DNA of 64,000 nucleotides from Clostridiales bacterium (GTDB taxonomy: Bacteria; Bacillota; Clostridia; Christensenellales; Aristaeellaceae). This document shows positions 25,987 to 36,924 of the stretch, one piece after another. Both the position numbers and the translations under genes were made by a program. The stretch spans positions 101,993-165,992 of the forward strand of contig SFIM01000001.1 in assembly GCA_004556155.1 (NCBI GenBank). Direction: 5' to 3'. Position 1 is the stretch's first letter; each line of letters starts with the position of its first letter. A model generated the notes under the pieces. That model saw nothing but the letters and a program-made list of their open reading frames with translations. It was not told the DNA's origin and searched no databases.

Positions 25987-27522
25987 ATGCTGTCGCGTAC
26001 CTGCTGCTTTGCGCTCCAGGGGGTGGAGGGCGTGCCGGTCACGGTGGAGGCCTATGTCTCAGGCGGACAGTTTGCCTTCACCATGGTTGGCCTGCCTGAC
26101 GCCGCCGTGCGCGAAAGCCGTGAGCGCGTGTATGCCGCCATGAAAAATAACGGCTTCACCACGCCCAGCGGCCATGTGACGGTGAACCTGTCCCCGGCGG
26201 ATCTGCGCAAGGAGGGCACGGCCTTCGACCTGCCTATCGCCGTGGCGATCATCATTGCCACGCGCCAGATCCGCGCGGTGGATGCAAGCAACATCCTGCT
26301 GCTGGGAGAACTGGCCTTGGACGGTCGGCTGGTGCCCGTTCGCGGGGCGCTGCCGCTGGTGCTGTCTGCCCATGAGCATGGCATCCGCGAGGTGATTCTG
26401 CCGGCGGATAACGCGCATGAGGTGCAGGCCGTGCAGGGCATGCTGGTGTATCCCGCGCATACGCTTTATGAGGCGGTGATGCACCTGACGGGTGCGGCGC
26501 CGCTGCTGGCGCAGGTGCAGAAAAGCTATGACGAATGCCTGATGGAGCGCACGGTAACGTGCGATTTATCCAGCGTGCGCGGACAGACGGGCGCGCGCCG
26601 CGCATTGGAAGTGGCCGCCGCGGGCGGGCATAACATGCTGATGGTGGGCGTGCCGGGCAGCGGCAAGACCATGCTGGCGCGGTGCCTGCCGGGCATCCTG
26701 CCGCAGATGACGCTGGAGGAGGCCTTTGAAACCACGCGCATTCATTCGGTGGCGGGGCTCTTGCCGCCGGGCGCGGGGCTGATGACCGAGCGGCCCTTCC
26801 GAACACCGCATCACTCGGCCTCTATGCCCTCGCTTGTGGGCGGCGGCGCCAACGCCATGCCGGGCGAAATCTCCCTGGCGCATAATGGCGTATTGTTCCT
26901 GGACGAGCTGCCGGAGTATTCCCGCACGGCGCTGGAGGCGCTGCGCCAGCCGCTGGAGGACGGCGTGTGCACCGTCACCCGTGTGCGCGCGCATACGCAG
27001 TATCTGTCCCGCTGCATGCTGGTGGCCAGCATGAACCCCTGCCCCTGCGGCTATTATGGCAGCACGGTGCGGCAGTGCCGCTGCGGATCGCACGAGATAC
27101 GCAAGTATCTGGATCGCGTTTCCGGCCCGCTGCTGGATCGTATCGATATCCACATTGAGGTGGACGCGGTGCCCATCGAGGAGATTACTGATCAGAAGAC
27201 GGGTGAAAGCTCCAAGGTGGTGCGCGAGCGCGTGGAAAACGCGCGGCGCTTGCAGCAAAAGCGCTTTGCCAGCGCGGGCATTGTCTGTAACGCGCAGATG
27301 AACAACAAGCACGTGGAGGAGTTGGCTGCGTTGTCCGATCCCGCCAAGGCGCTGCTGGCGCGGGCGGTGGAGCGCTATGCCTTGAGCATGCGCGGCTATA
27401 CGCGGCTGATCAAGGTGGCCCGCACCATCGCCGATCTGCGCGGGGAAGCCGATATATCCGCCCCGGCCATGGCCGAGGCCATTCAGTACCGTATGCTGGA
27501 TGCAAAATACTGGAGCAGGTGA
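25987..27522 (+). CDS. comM: YifB/ComM family Mg-chelatase-like AAA+ ATPase
   Basis: A 511-residue AAA+ protein. ComM in Gram-negative species is a branch-migration helicase used in natural transformation; the role in Clostridia is less clear. The N-terminal Lon-substrate-like domain has MVGLPDAAVRESRERV. The ATPase has Walker A GVPGSGKTMLAR and Walker B VLFLDELPEY, and a small C4 element CPCGYYG-x7-CRCG. The ATG at 25987 is favoured over the TTG at 25981 by spacing from GGGGGA. dprA follows after 4 nt, a pairing seen in many Firmicutes. Confidence 0.93.
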   Translation: MLSRTCCFALQGVEGVPVTVEAYVSGGQFAFTMVGLPDAAVRESRERVYAAMKNNGFTTPSGHVTVNLSPADLRKEGTAFDLPIAVAIIIATRQIRAVDASNILLLGELALDGRLVPVRGALPLVLSAHEHGIREVILPADNAHEVQAVQGMLVYPAHTLYEAVMHLTGAAPLLAQVQKSYDECLMERTVTCDLSSVRGQTGARRALEVAAAGGHNMLMVGVPGSGKTMLARCLPGILPQMTLEEAFETTRIHSVAGLLPPGAGLMTERPFRTPHHSASMPSLVGGGANAMPGEISLAHNGVLFLDELPEYSRTALEALRQPLEDGVCTVTRVRAHTQYLSRCMLVASMNPCPCGYYGSTVRQCRCGSHEIRKYLDRVSGPLLDRIDIHIEVDAVPIEEITDQKTGESSKVVRERVENARRLQQKRFASAGIVCNAQMNNKHVEELAALSDPAKALLARAVERYALSMRGYTRLIKVARTIADLRGEADISAPAMAEAIQYRMLDAKYWSR

Positions 27523-27526
27523 CAAG

Positions 27527-28630
27527 ATGCAAACCTACACACGGGAAGAACAGTGCAGGCTGTGGCTGCAAAGCGCGCCGTCGCTCAGCTGGCGCACACG
27601 CGAGGCGCTGCTGACCTACTTTGGCTGCGCGGAGAGCATCTTTGAGCAGATGGGCCCCACCGTGCAGATGATGGCGGGGGATAAGGCTTACGCCGAATTG
27701 CAGCAGATGAAAACGGTGGGGCTGGACGCGCTGATCGACCGCCTGCACCGCTGCGGCGCGGAAATCATTTTTTGCGGGCGGGCAGGATATCCGGCCCTCC
27801 TTGGCGAAATCAACGATCCGCCGCACGCGCTGTTTATCCGCGGCACGCCTGCGGAGGATCGCTTTAGCGTGGCTATTGTCGGCTCACGGCGCGATACGCG
27901 CTACGGACGTTCGCAGGCGTTTTCCATTGCGCGCGATCTGGCTGCGGCAGGCGTTACGGTGGTCAGCGGCCTGGCGCGCGGCATTGATACCGCGGCGCAT
28001 GAGGGCGCATTGTCGGGCGGGGGACGCACGGTGGCGGTACTGGGCAACGGCATCGACCGCGTGTATCCCGAGGAAAACACCCGCCTGGCGCAGACCATTG
28101 TGGAGCATGGCGGCGCGATTATCAGCGAGTTTGCGCTGGGGGCTGAGCCATTGGCGCATCATTTTCCCATCCGCAACCGCATTATCAGCGGAGTCAGCGC
28201 GGCGCTGCTGCTGATTGAGGGCAACGCGCACAGCGGTACCATGATTACCGCTGGCTGCGCTGCCGAGCAGGGGCGCGAGGTATTCGCCCTGCCGGGCATG
28301 GTGGATGTGCCGGGCAGCATCGCGCCGCTGAGGCTATTGCGCGACGGAGCCAACCTTTGCACCTGCGCGCAGGACATCTTGGATGATATGCGCTGGACGC
28401 AGACAGCTGTTCCTGCCAAGAGCGAGCCTGCTCCCGCTTCCGCGCAGGACAATCTGACCGAGCCGCAAAAACGCATCTTTGCCTTGCTTGAGCGCGAGGA
28501 GATGCACTTTGAGGAGCTGGCGGAAAAGACGGGCCTTACGCCCGATCAGCTTAGCGGCGAACTGACCATGATGGAACTGGATGGATTGATCGAAGCCCGC
28601 GCGGGGCGCGCCTATGCGCTCAAGCGCTGA
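27527..28630 (+). CDS. dprA: DNA-processing protein DprA
   Basis: Loads RecA onto incoming single-stranded DNA during transformation. The 367-residue protein has an N-terminal SAM-like helical domain, the Rossmann-like core with SGLARGIDTAAHEGAL and GNGIDRVYPEEN, and a C-terminal winged helix (about 305-367, ending in LIEARAGRAYAL). All parts of a full-length DprA are present. It starts 4 nt after comM. No other competence gene is in the window apart from comM and yraN. Confidence 0.94.
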   Translation: MQTYTREEQCRLWLQSAPSLSWRTREALLTYFGCAESIFEQMGPTVQMMAGDKAYAELQQMKTVGLDALIDRLHRCGAEIIFCGRAGYPALLGEINDPPHALFIRGTPAEDRFSVAIVGSRRDTRYGRSQAFSIARDLAAAGVTVVSGLARGIDTAAHEGALSGGGRTVAVLGNGIDRVYPEENTRLAQTIVEHGGAIISEFALGAEPLAHHFPIRNRIISGVSAALLLIEGNAHSGTMITAGCAAEQGREVFALPGMVDVPGSIAPLRLLRDGANLCTCAQDILDDMRWTQTAVPAKSEPAPASAQDNLTEPQKRIFALLEREEMHFEELAEKTGLTPDQLSGELTMMELDGLIEARAGRAYALKR

Positions 28631-28669
28631 AAATAAGCAATAAACGAAGTAATTCGGAGGGTAAATACA

Positions 28670-30784
28670 GTGGCAGCATCAAAGCTTGTAATCGTCGAGT
28701 CTCCCGCCAAGGCGCGCACCATTGCGCGCTTCCTGGGCAAGGATTATAAGGTGGAGGCCTCGCAGGGACATGTGCGCGATTTTCCCAAATCGCAGCTGGG
28801 CGTGGATGTAGATAACGATTTTGCGCTCAAATACATCACCATCCATGGGCGCGGCAAGATATTGACCAAGATCCGCAAGGAAGCCAAGAGCGCGCAGGAA
28901 ATCTACCTCGCAACCGACCCGGACCGAGAGGGCGAAGCGATTTCCTGGCATCTGGCCTACGCGCTGGGCATGGACGTAAACCAGCCTAACCGCATTGAGT
29001 TCCATGAGATTACCCAAAAGGCCATTACCGACGCGATCAAATCCCCGCGCACCATCGAGATGGGGCTGGTGGACGCGCAGCAGGCGCGTCGTGCGCTGGA
29101 TCGCCTGGTGGGCTACAAGCTCAGCCCCCTGCTGTGGGCCAAGATCAAAAAGGGCCTGTCCGCCGGCCGCGTGCAGAGCGTTGCCCTGCGCATGCTGGTG
29201 GAGCGCGAACAGGATATCGAGGCCTTTATTCCCGAGGAATATTGGGATGTAACGGCGCACGCGCTGCTGCCCAATGCCCGCGGCCGCAAGACTACCTTCA
29301 AGGCGCGCCTGGTGACGCTGGACGGCAAAAAGGCTGCCCTATCCAACGAGGCCGAAGTGACTGCCGCACGCGAACGCGTGGAGAAGGCGCATTTTGCTGT
29401 ATATAGCGTGAAAAACGGCGAAAAGCGCAAGCAGGCTGCCCCGCCCTTTACTACCTCCAGTCTGCAGCAGGAGGCGGGCCGCAAGCTGAACTTTACTACC
29501 CAGAAAACCATGCAGGTGGTGCAGCAGCTCTACGAGGGCATCGAGCTGGAAAAAGAGGGCATGCAGGGTCTTGTCACCTATATCCGTACCGACTCCGTTA
29601 CCGTCAGCCAGGAGGCGCTGAACGCCGTGCGCGGTTACATCGCCGCCCAGTATGGCAAGGAATATCTGCCTGCCGAGCCCATCATCTATAAGGGACGCAG
29701 CAACGCGCAGAACGCTCACGAGGCCATCCGCCCCACGGATGTGAACCGTACGCCTGATTCTATCAAGCAGTCCCTGACCAAGGAACAGTTCCAGCTGTAC
29801 CGGCTGATCTATTCCCGTTTTGTATCCAGCCAGATGAACCCGGCGGTGTACGATACCCTGAGCATGGATATCAACGGCGATGGCGTGGGTCTGCGCTTCT
29901 ATGGCGAGCATAAGCGTTTTTCGGGCTTCAGCGCCATTTATGAGGAGAGCGTGGACGATGCGGGCGAGGCCGCTGAAACCGTCATTCCCCAGATGAAGGA
30001 GGGGGATCCGGTGATCATCCAGAGTGTGGACAGCGAGCAGCACTTCACCCAGCCCCCCGCCCGTTTTACCGAAGCTTCGCTGGTGCGCATGATGGATGAA
30101 AAGGGCATTGGCCGTCCCTCCACCTACGCGCCCACCATCACTACCATCATCGCCCGCGGTTATGTTACCCGCGAGAGCAAGCGTCTGTTCCCGACCGAGC
30201 TGGGCCGCATGGTCAACAGTGTGATGACCCAGTATTTCGCGCCCATTGTGGATCTGGAGTTTACGGCGCAGATGGAGGAAAAGCTCGACAGCATCGAGGC
30301 GGGCAAGCTGGAATGGAAGCAGATGCTGCGCGAGTTTTATCCGCCCTTTGAAAAAATGCTGGAGGAAGCCGAGCAGGCCATCGAAAAGGTGGAGCTGCGC
30401 GACGAGCCCAGCGATGAAATCTGCGATAAGTGCGGAGCCAACATGGTCTATCGCGTGGGCCGCTACGGCAAGTTCCTGGCCTGTCCCAATTTCCCCGATT
30501 GCCGCAACACCAAACCGGTGCTCAATTATATTGACGCCAAGTGCCCCAAGTGCGGCGGCCGCCTGCTGGAAAAGACCAGCCGCAAGAACCGCAAATTCTA
30601 TGGCTGCGAGCATTATCCGGAGTGTGATTTCGTATCCTGGGAGATGCCCGTGGACGAGCGCTGCCCCAAGTGCGGCAGCTATATGATCCTCAAGCGCAGC
30701 CGCAAGGGCGAAACCTGCTATTTGTGCGCCAATGAGGCTTGTCGCCATCGCGTGGAAGTAAAGCAGGAGGATACGGAAGAATGA
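28670..30784 (+). CDS. topA: DNA topoisomerase I
   Basis: Type IA topoisomerase that relaxes negative supercoils. It has the Toprim domain (VIVESPAKARTIARFLG and DPDREGEAISWHL), the catalytic Tyr in TYIRTDSV and three C-terminal C4 zinc ribbons (CDKCGANM..., CPKCGGRL..., CPKCGSYM...). Total 704 residues, standard for Firmicutes. The start is GTG at 28670, 8 nt after CGGAGGG. It follows dprA and overlaps trmFO by ATGA, the conserved order. Confidence 0.97.
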   Translation: MAASKLVIVESPAKARTIARFLGKDYKVEASQGHVRDFPKSQLGVDVDNDFALKYITIHGRGKILTKIRKEAKSAQEIYLATDPDREGEAISWHLAYALGMDVNQPNRIEFHEITQKAITDAIKSPRTIEMGLVDAQQARRALDRLVGYKLSPLLWAKIKKGLSAGRVQSVALRMLVEREQDIEAFIPEEYWDVTAHALLPNARGRKTTFKARLVTLDGKKAALSNEAEVTAARERVEKAHFAVYSVKNGEKRKQAAPPFTTSSLQQEAGRKLNFTTQKTMQVVQQLYEGIELEKEGMQGLVTYIRTDSVTVSQEALNAVRGYIAAQYGKEYLPAEPIIYKGRSNAQNAHEAIRPTDVNRTPDSIKQSLTKEQFQLYRLIYSRFVSSQMNPAVYDTLSMDINGDGVGLRFYGEHKRFSGFSAIYEESVDDAGEAAETVIPQMKEGDPVIIQSVDSEQHFTQPPARFTEASLVRMMDEKGIGRPSTYAPTITTIIARGYVTRESKRLFPTELGRMVNSVMTQYFAPIVDLEFTAQMEEKLDSIEAGKLEWKQMLREFYPPFEKMLEEAEQAIEKVELRDEPSDEICDKCGANMVYRVGRYGKFLACPNFPDCRNTKPVLNYIDAKCPKCGGRLLEKTSRKNRKFYGCEHYPECDFVSWEMPVDERCPKCGSYMILKRSRKGETCYLCANEACRHRVEVKQEDTEE

Positions 30785-32079
30785 GGGCGACAGTCATAGG
30801 CGCGGGCCTGGCGGGCAGCGAGGCGGCCTGGCAGCTGGCCAAGCGCGGCGTGGCGGTAACGCTGTACGAGATGAAGCCGCAGAAGATGAGCCCTGCACAC
30901 AAAAGCCCGCTGTTTGCCGAGCTGGTGTGCAGCAATTCCCTGCGATCGGATCGTATCCAGAACGCCGTGGGACTGCTCAAGGAGGAAATGCGTGCGCTGG
31001 ACTCGCTGGTGATGCGCGCGGCGGATGCTGCCCGCGTGCCTGCCGGCGGCGCGCTGGCGGTGGATCGGGAGCGCTTTTCGGGCATGATTACCGATACGCT
31101 GCGCAATCATCCAAACGTTACGGTGGAAGAACGTGAGATCAGCGATATTCCAGACGGCGCGGTCATCGTGGCGACCGGCCCCCTGACCAGCGACGCGATG
31201 GCCGATACCATCGCCCATCTGCCCGGCATGAGCACGCTGCATTTTTATGATGCGGCCGCGCCCATCGTGATGGCGGAATCGCTGGATATGGAGCAGGTGT
31301 TCCGCGCCTCGCGCTATGATCGCGGGGACGATTATCTGAACTGCCCCATGAACCGTGAGCAGTATGACGCCTTCATGGAGGCGCTTTTGAGCGCTGAAAC
31401 CGCCCCTGTGCACGGCTTTGAGGAAAACATGGTGTTTGAGGGCTGCATGCCGGTAGAAAGCATGGCGCGCCGCGGGCACATGGTGCTGGCCTTTGGGCCG
31501 ATGAAGCCTGTGGGACTGACTGATCCGCGCACGGGCAAGGAGGCCTATGCCATCGTGCAGCTGCGCCAGGATGACGCGGCGGGCACGATGTACAACCTGG
31601 TGGGTTTCCAGACCCGCCTGAAATTTGGTGAGCAAAAGCGTGTTTTCGGCATGATTCCCGGTCTGGAGAACGCCGAGTTTGCCCGCTATGGCGTGATGCA
31701 CCGCAACACCTTCCTGCACAGCCCAGGGCTGCTGGACAGCAGCTATCAGATGATCTCTCGGCCGGGGCTGTACTTCGCCGGGCAGATGACGGGCGTGGAG
31801 GGCTATGTGGAAAGCGCGTCCAGCGGTCTGCTGGCCGGCATTTCGCTGGCGCGCCGCCTGCGCGGGGAGGAAGCCGTTGACTTCCCCACCAGCACGGCTA
31901 TCGGCGCGCTGTCGCACTATATCGCCGCGCCCAACCATGATTTCCAGCCGATGAACGTGACTTTCGGCATTATTGATCCTCTGGGCGAGCGTATCCGCAA
32001 CAAGGCCATGCGCTATGAGAGGATCAGCCAGCGCGCGCTGGAGATTGTGCGGGATCTGAGCGCGAAAATCGACAATTGA
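30781..32079 (+). CDS. trmFO: methylenetetrahydrofolate--tRNA-(uracil-5-)-methyltransferase
   Basis: Folate- and FAD-dependent enzyme that makes m5U54 in the T-loop of tRNAs. The 432-residue protein starts with the dinucleotide fold VIGAGLAGSEAAWQLAKRG and contains MKPQKMSPAH, ELVCSNSLRSD and CMPVESMARRG, all TrmFO signatures. The start is set by the ATGA overlap with topA. In Bacillus a codV/xerC gene would follow; here hslV comes next after 81 nt with a possible promoter of its own. Confidence 0.96.
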   Translation: MRATVIGAGLAGSEAAWQLAKRGVAVTLYEMKPQKMSPAHKSPLFAELVCSNSLRSDRIQNAVGLLKEEMRALDSLVMRAADAARVPAGGALAVDRERFSGMITDTLRNHPNVTVEEREISDIPDGAVIVATGPLTSDAMADTIAHLPGMSTLHFYDAAAPIVMAESLDMEQVFRASRYDRGDDYLNCPMNREQYDAFMEALLSAETAPVHGFEENMVFEGCMPVESMARRGHMVLAFGPMKPVGLTDPRTGKEAYAIVQLRQDDAAGTMYNLVGFQTRLKFGEQKRVFGMIPGLENAEFARYGVMHRNTFLHSPGLLDSSYQMISRPGLYFAGQMTGVEGYVESASSGLLAGISLARRLRGEEAVDFPTSTAIGALSHYIAAPNHDFQPMNVTFGIIDPLGERIRNKAMRYERISQRALEIVRDLSAKIDN

Positions 32080-32160
32080 GCCAATATCCCTTGTTCACAT
32101 TGCGTTTATACAGTAGGGTTATAATATCTCTGGAAACCAAACGAAAGGAAGCTCTAAGCT

Positions 32161-32694
32161 ATGGCTATGATGGGTACGACAATCTGCGCCGTGAAGCGCA
32201 ATGGCAAAATCGCCATCGCGGGCGACGGCCAAGTGACGATGGGTGAAAACACCATTTTTAAGAACAGCGCCAAAAAGGTGCGCCGCATTTATAACGATCA
32301 GGTGGTGACGGGCTTTGCCGGTTCCGTGGCCGACGCCTTCTCCCTGTGCGAGCGCTTTGAGGAGCGGTTGACGCAGTATAACGGCAATCTGGAGCGCGCG
32401 GCGGTATCGCTGGCTCAGGATTGGCGCGGCGATAAGGCCATGCGTCAGTTGCAGGCCATGATGATCGTGGCTAATAAGGATAGCATGCTGATCATCTCCG
32501 GCACGGGCGAGGTGATCGATCCGGACGACGGCATCTGCGCCATCGGCTCGGGCGGCAATTATGCCCTGGCCGCGGCGCGCGCGCTGGTGGAGAATACCGA
32601 GCTTTCCGCCGCTGAAATCGCCGAAAAGGCGCTGCATGTGGCGGCCTCTATCTGCGTGTTTACCAACGACCATATCATTGTGGAAGAAGTATAA
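32161..32694 (+). CDS. hslV: ATP-dependent protease subunit HslV
   Basis: Peptidase subunit of the two-ring HslVU protease. The TTICAVKRNGKIAIAGDGQVT block holds the N-terminal catalytic Thr, preceded here by a short MAMMG leader that would have to be removed or bypassed, as in other Firmicutes with N-terminal extensions. Also seen: FAGSVADAF and AIGSGGNYALAAARAL. At 177 residues the length is normal. A TATAAT box at 32120-32125 suggests an internal promoter, but no good -35 is at the right distance. hslU follows after 13 nt. Confidence 0.95.
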   Translation: MAMMGTTICAVKRNGKIAIAGDGQVTMGENTIFKNSAKKVRRIYNDQVVTGFAGSVADAFSLCERFEERLTQYNGNLERAAVSLAQDWRGDKAMRQLQAMMIVANKDSMLIISGTGEVIDPDDGICAIGSGGNYALAAARALVENTELSAAEIAEKALHVAASICVFTNDHIIVEEV

Positions 32695-32707
32695 GGGGGG
32701 GCGCGCA

Positions 32708-34084
<1,377 letters not shown>

Positions 34085-34090
34085 ATTGCA

Positions 34091-34135
34091 AAAAGGGAGC
34101 GCCTGCCTGCCAGAATGCGGGCGGCGCTCCCTTTT
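34091..34135 (+). terminator. terminator of the rbgA-hslU operon
   Basis: A 13-bp stem AAAAGGGAGCGCC with its complement GGCGCTCCCTTTT, extended by GC pairs in the loop region, ending in TTTT. Confidence 0.8.
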
Positions 34136-34158
34136 ACATTACTAAGGGGAATGAGAGC

Positions 34159-34661
34159 GTGCTGAAGCTGGTGAAAATGGAGCACAAATACGCGCCGCAG
34201 CTATTTGAAATGATGGATGAATGGAGCGCTGCGAAGGAAAAGATTATCCCATGGGCTATTCGAAAATGCGATTATCACGACCTTGAAAAGTATATAGATG
34301 GCTTGGACGTGCTGGAAGGGGACTAAACCCATGTGCCGGATTCTACGTTCTTTTGCCTGGATACGGAACGAAATATCTTTGTGGGCGCGGTCAACATTCG
34401 TCATTATCTGAAAAGCTGCTGCATGACGGCGGGCACATTGGCGATGGCATTCGCCCCAGTGAGCGGGGAAAAGGCTATGAAACGCAAATGATTGCGTTGG
34501 CGTTGCAGGCGTGCGACCGGCTGTGGATACGCCGCGTGCTGATGTGCTGCGACCGGGATAACGTGGCTTCGGCGCGGACGATACAAAAAAACGGCGGCAT
34601 TTTGAAAAAGAAAATTGACGATGACGGCGTACCTGTGCAGCGCTACTGGATTGAGCGCTAA
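34159..34661 (+). pseudogene. decayed GNAT acetyltransferase
   Basis: The two halves of a GNAT protein are readable but not in one frame. The first half begins at GTG 34159 (9 nt after AAGGGG) and reads VLKLVKMEHKYAP to LEGD, then meets an in-frame TAA at 34324-34326. The same frame continues with plausible family sequence (THVPDSTFFCLDTERNIFVG) to about 34411. From there the family sequence continues one frame over (EKLLHDGGHIG, PSERGKGYETQM, DRDNVASARTIQKNGG) to TAA at 34659. One nonsense mutation plus one probable 1-nt deletion make it nonfunctional unless there is sequencing error. The acetyl-CoA site is in the second half. Confidence 0.75.
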
Positions 34662-34665
34662 AACA

Positions 34666-34707
34666 AAACCGCAAGCATTCATACGAACACGTGAATGCTT
34701 GCGGTTT
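34666..34707. terminator. bidirectional terminator between the GNAT remnant and the coiled-coil gene
   Basis: A perfect 16-bp stem with arms AAACCGCAAGCATTCA and its complement and a 10-nt loop. T-runs are short on both sides. It lies 3' of two convergent genes. Confidence 0.7.
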
Positions 34708-34722
34708 CTTATATGCAGGTGA

Positions 34723-36237
34723 TCAGCGCTCCTGGTAGATCATCTTGAGCAGCTCATCCAGTGCGGTCTGGGCTACATCCTTATCATCGGACAGGCAGCG
34801 TTCCCATACCTCGTGCAGCTTGCCCCATTCGGCGGCGTTCTGCGCGGCGGTTGCTTCCAGCTCGGCAAGCTGCGCCTGCTGGGCGGAGATGGCGGCTTTC
34901 TGCTCGGCAAGCTGCGTCTGCTGGGCGGAGATGGTGGCGTTCTGCTCGGCAAGCTGCGCCTGCTGGGCAGAGATGGTGGCGTTCTGCTCGGCAAGCGTAG
35001 CTTCCTGGGCAGTGAGCTTGGTCTGCTGCTCGGTGATCTGCGCAGCCTGTTCATTGATCTTGGCGGCCTGCTCGGTAATCTGCGTCTGGCTGGCGGCTTC
35101 GGCAGCCTTGACGGTTTCCAGCTCAAGGGTCAGGCTTTCCAGCTGGCTTGCTTTGTTGTCGGTCAGTTCTTTCAGCTGAGCAAGAGCTTGCTCCTTTTCA
35201 GCCTTGACGGTTTCAAACTGCGAATTGAGGGCCGTTACCTGCTCGTTCAGCGTGGCGATCTGGGCGTTGGCCGTGTCCAGCGCGCTCTGTACTTCCATCA
35301 GCGTGCCATGATCGGCGGACTTCTGAGACAGGCTTTCGACCTGCTGGGCAAGCGCGTCCTTGGTGGCGGTGATTTCCTTCAGGCTGATTTCCAGCGCCGC
35401 GATTTTGTTGGCGGCTTCCTGGAGCTTTGCCAGCTCGGCTGTGGCGTCCGCCTCGGCGGCGGAGCGAGCGACCTGCTCGGCGGTGATCTTGGCATTCAGA
35501 TCGTTCAGCTGGGCTTCCTTGTCGGTCAGCTCGTTTTTTGCCTGGGTGAGCAAAACCTGCGTTTCAGACAGTGCCTTTTCCAGCTCCTCCACCTTGACGG
35601 AGGATTCGCTGTAATTGCCCAGCGCCTCGGCGTGGGCGGTCTTGGCGGCGGAAAGATCGCTGTTGGCTACGTCCAGCTGATCCTGCAGGCGGGAGATATC
35701 AAGCTTCAGGGAAGCGATGCTTTCTTCCAGCGTGGATACCTTGGCCTGCAATTCGCCCTCATTGCTGACGGACAGGGACAGGTCGTTCAGCAGCGAATCG
35801 GCATTGGCCTGGGACTGGGAAAGTTCGGCCTGCAGGGCGGCGATATCGGTGTTGGCGGCGTCCAGATCGGTTTGCAGCGCGTCGGCGGCAGCCTTGGCGG
35901 CGTTCAGCTCGCTTTGCAGGGCGGTATTCTGGCTGGCGGCCTCCTGACCGGACTTGGTCAGCGCGTCGATATCGGCCTTGGCGGCGTCCAGCTCGCTTTG
36001 CAGTGCGGTGTTCTGAGCGGCAGCTTCCTCGCCGGACTTGGTCAGCGCGTCGATATCGGCCTTGGCGGCATCCAGATCGGTTTGCAGCTGCGAGGCGGTC
36101 TTGGCCGCGTCGGCAAGCTGGGCGGTCAGGTCGTTTTTATCCTGCTTGAGGCCGGAATTGAGGCACAGCAGCCAAATGACAACGGCCAGGACGACGACGG
36201 CAGCCGCCGCCAGGATGATCCACGTCTTTTTCTTCAT
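34723..36237 (-). CDS. membrane-anchored extracytoplasmic coiled-coil protein
   Basis: A 504-residue protein of unknown function. A lysine-rich start and one membrane helix (about 5-26) are followed by roughly 440 residues of nearly unbroken Ala/Gln/Leu/Glu-rich coiled coil. The polarity suggests that part lies outside. Two exact-register repeats of 28 residues (55-82 and 83-110, core DALTKSG and AQNTALQSE) and three copies of a 14-residue unit (about 411-468, LAEQNATISAQQAQ) are multiples of the heptad. The last 36 residues (EWGKLHEVWERCL to IYQER) look like a small helical cap. The start MKKKTW is preferred over the open frame to 36375 because of an AAAGGAG site. No enzyme motif is visible. 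Confidence 0.8.
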   Translation of the reverse strand: MKKKTWIILAAAAVVVLAVVIWLLCLNSGLKQDKNDLTAQLADAAKTASQLQTDLDAAKADIDALTKSGEEAAAQNTALQSELDAAKADIDALTKSGQEAASQNTALQSELNAAKAAADALQTDLDAANTDIAALQAELSQSQANADSLLNDLSLSVSNEGELQAKVSTLEESIASLKLDISRLQDQLDVANSDLSAAKTAHAEALGNYSESSVKVEELEKALSETQVLLTQAKNELTDKEAQLNDLNAKITAEQVARSAAEADATAELAKLQEAANKIAALEISLKEITATKDALAQQVESLSQKSADHGTLMEVQSALDTANAQIATLNEQVTALNSQFETVKAEKEQALAQLKELTDNKASQLESLTLELETVKAAEAASQTQITEQAAKINEQAAQITEQQTKLTAQEATLAEQNATISAQQAQLAEQNATISAQQTQLAEQKAAISAQQAQLAELEATAAQNAAEWGKLHEVWERCLSDDKDVAQTALDELLKMIYQER

Positions 36238-36352
36238 GTTCCGTTTCGCTCCTTTATTGAGAATGCTAACAAAATGAAAATCAAAAAATATCAATATTAT
36301 ATATTCGATAGACGGCAAAAAATTCCTGCAAAGCGGCTTGAAAAAATAAAAA

Positions 36353-36387
36353 CCGCCGCATCGCTCAGGTAACAAGCGGTTCGGCGG
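36353..36387 (-). terminator. terminator at the end of scpB
   Basis: On the minus strand, arms CCGCCG and CGGCGG with inner CGCT/AGCG pairing, then TTTTTATTTTTT. The hairpin includes the scpB stop codon. Confidence 0.65.
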
Positions 36388-36904
36388 GAGAATCCTGCTG
36401 GGATTCGGGCGGCTGGGGCAGGTCTTCCAGCGAAGTCAGGCCAAAATGAGATAAAAACGCATCCGTTGTGCCATACAGGATGGGGCGGCCCAGCGTTTCC
36501 TTGCGGCCCACTTCCTCAATCAGCCCCTTGTTCATCAGCGACTGCACGGAATAGTCGCACTTCACCCCGCGCACCGCCTCGATATCCAGGCGCGTGACTG
36601 GCTGCTTGTAGGCCACCACGGCCAGCGTTTCCAGCGCGGCCTGGGAAAGCGATTGCTTTTGGATAGGCTGCAGCAGCTTTTCGATCTGCGGCGCGTAGTC
36701 GGGCCGAGTGGATAGCTGAATATGGGAGCCGAAGCGCTTGAGACAAATGCCCCGGCGGTTATAATCATAATCGCTGGCCAGCTCGTCCGCGGCGGCGGAT
36801 ACCTCAAGCTCCGTTACTTCCAGCGCGCGTGCGACCGCGCCCAGCTGCACCGGTTCACCCGATACAAACAAAATGGCCTCGATAATCTTTGCAAGCTCTG
36901 TCAT
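36365..36904 (-). CDS. scpB: segregation and condensation protein B
   Basis: Kleisin-associated winged-helix subunit of the SMC-ScpAB condensin. The 179-residue protein has tandem winged-helix domains, with ILFVSGEPVQLGAVARAL at the start and the family motif QAALETLAVVAYKQPVTRLDIEAVRG in the second half, followed by GRPILYGTTDAFLSHFGL. Length is normal. It lies 20 nt after scpA. smc itself is not in the window. Confidence 0.95.
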   Translation of the reverse strand: MTELAKIIEAILFVSGEPVQLGAVARALEVTELEVSAAADELASDYDYNRRGICLKRFGSHIQLSTRPDYAPQIEKLLQPIQKQSLSQAALETLAVVAYKQPVTRLDIEAVRGVKCDYSVQSLMNKGLIEEVGRKETLGRPILYGTTDAFLSHFGLTSLEDLPQPPESQQDSPAEPLVT

Positions 36905-36924
36905 GCGTAGCTCCTGATGATTTT

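Noticed and set aside
32079..32161. Expected xerC/codV gene between trmFO and hslV
   Set aside because: The gap is only 81 nt and has no coding capacity; the gene is absent from this position.
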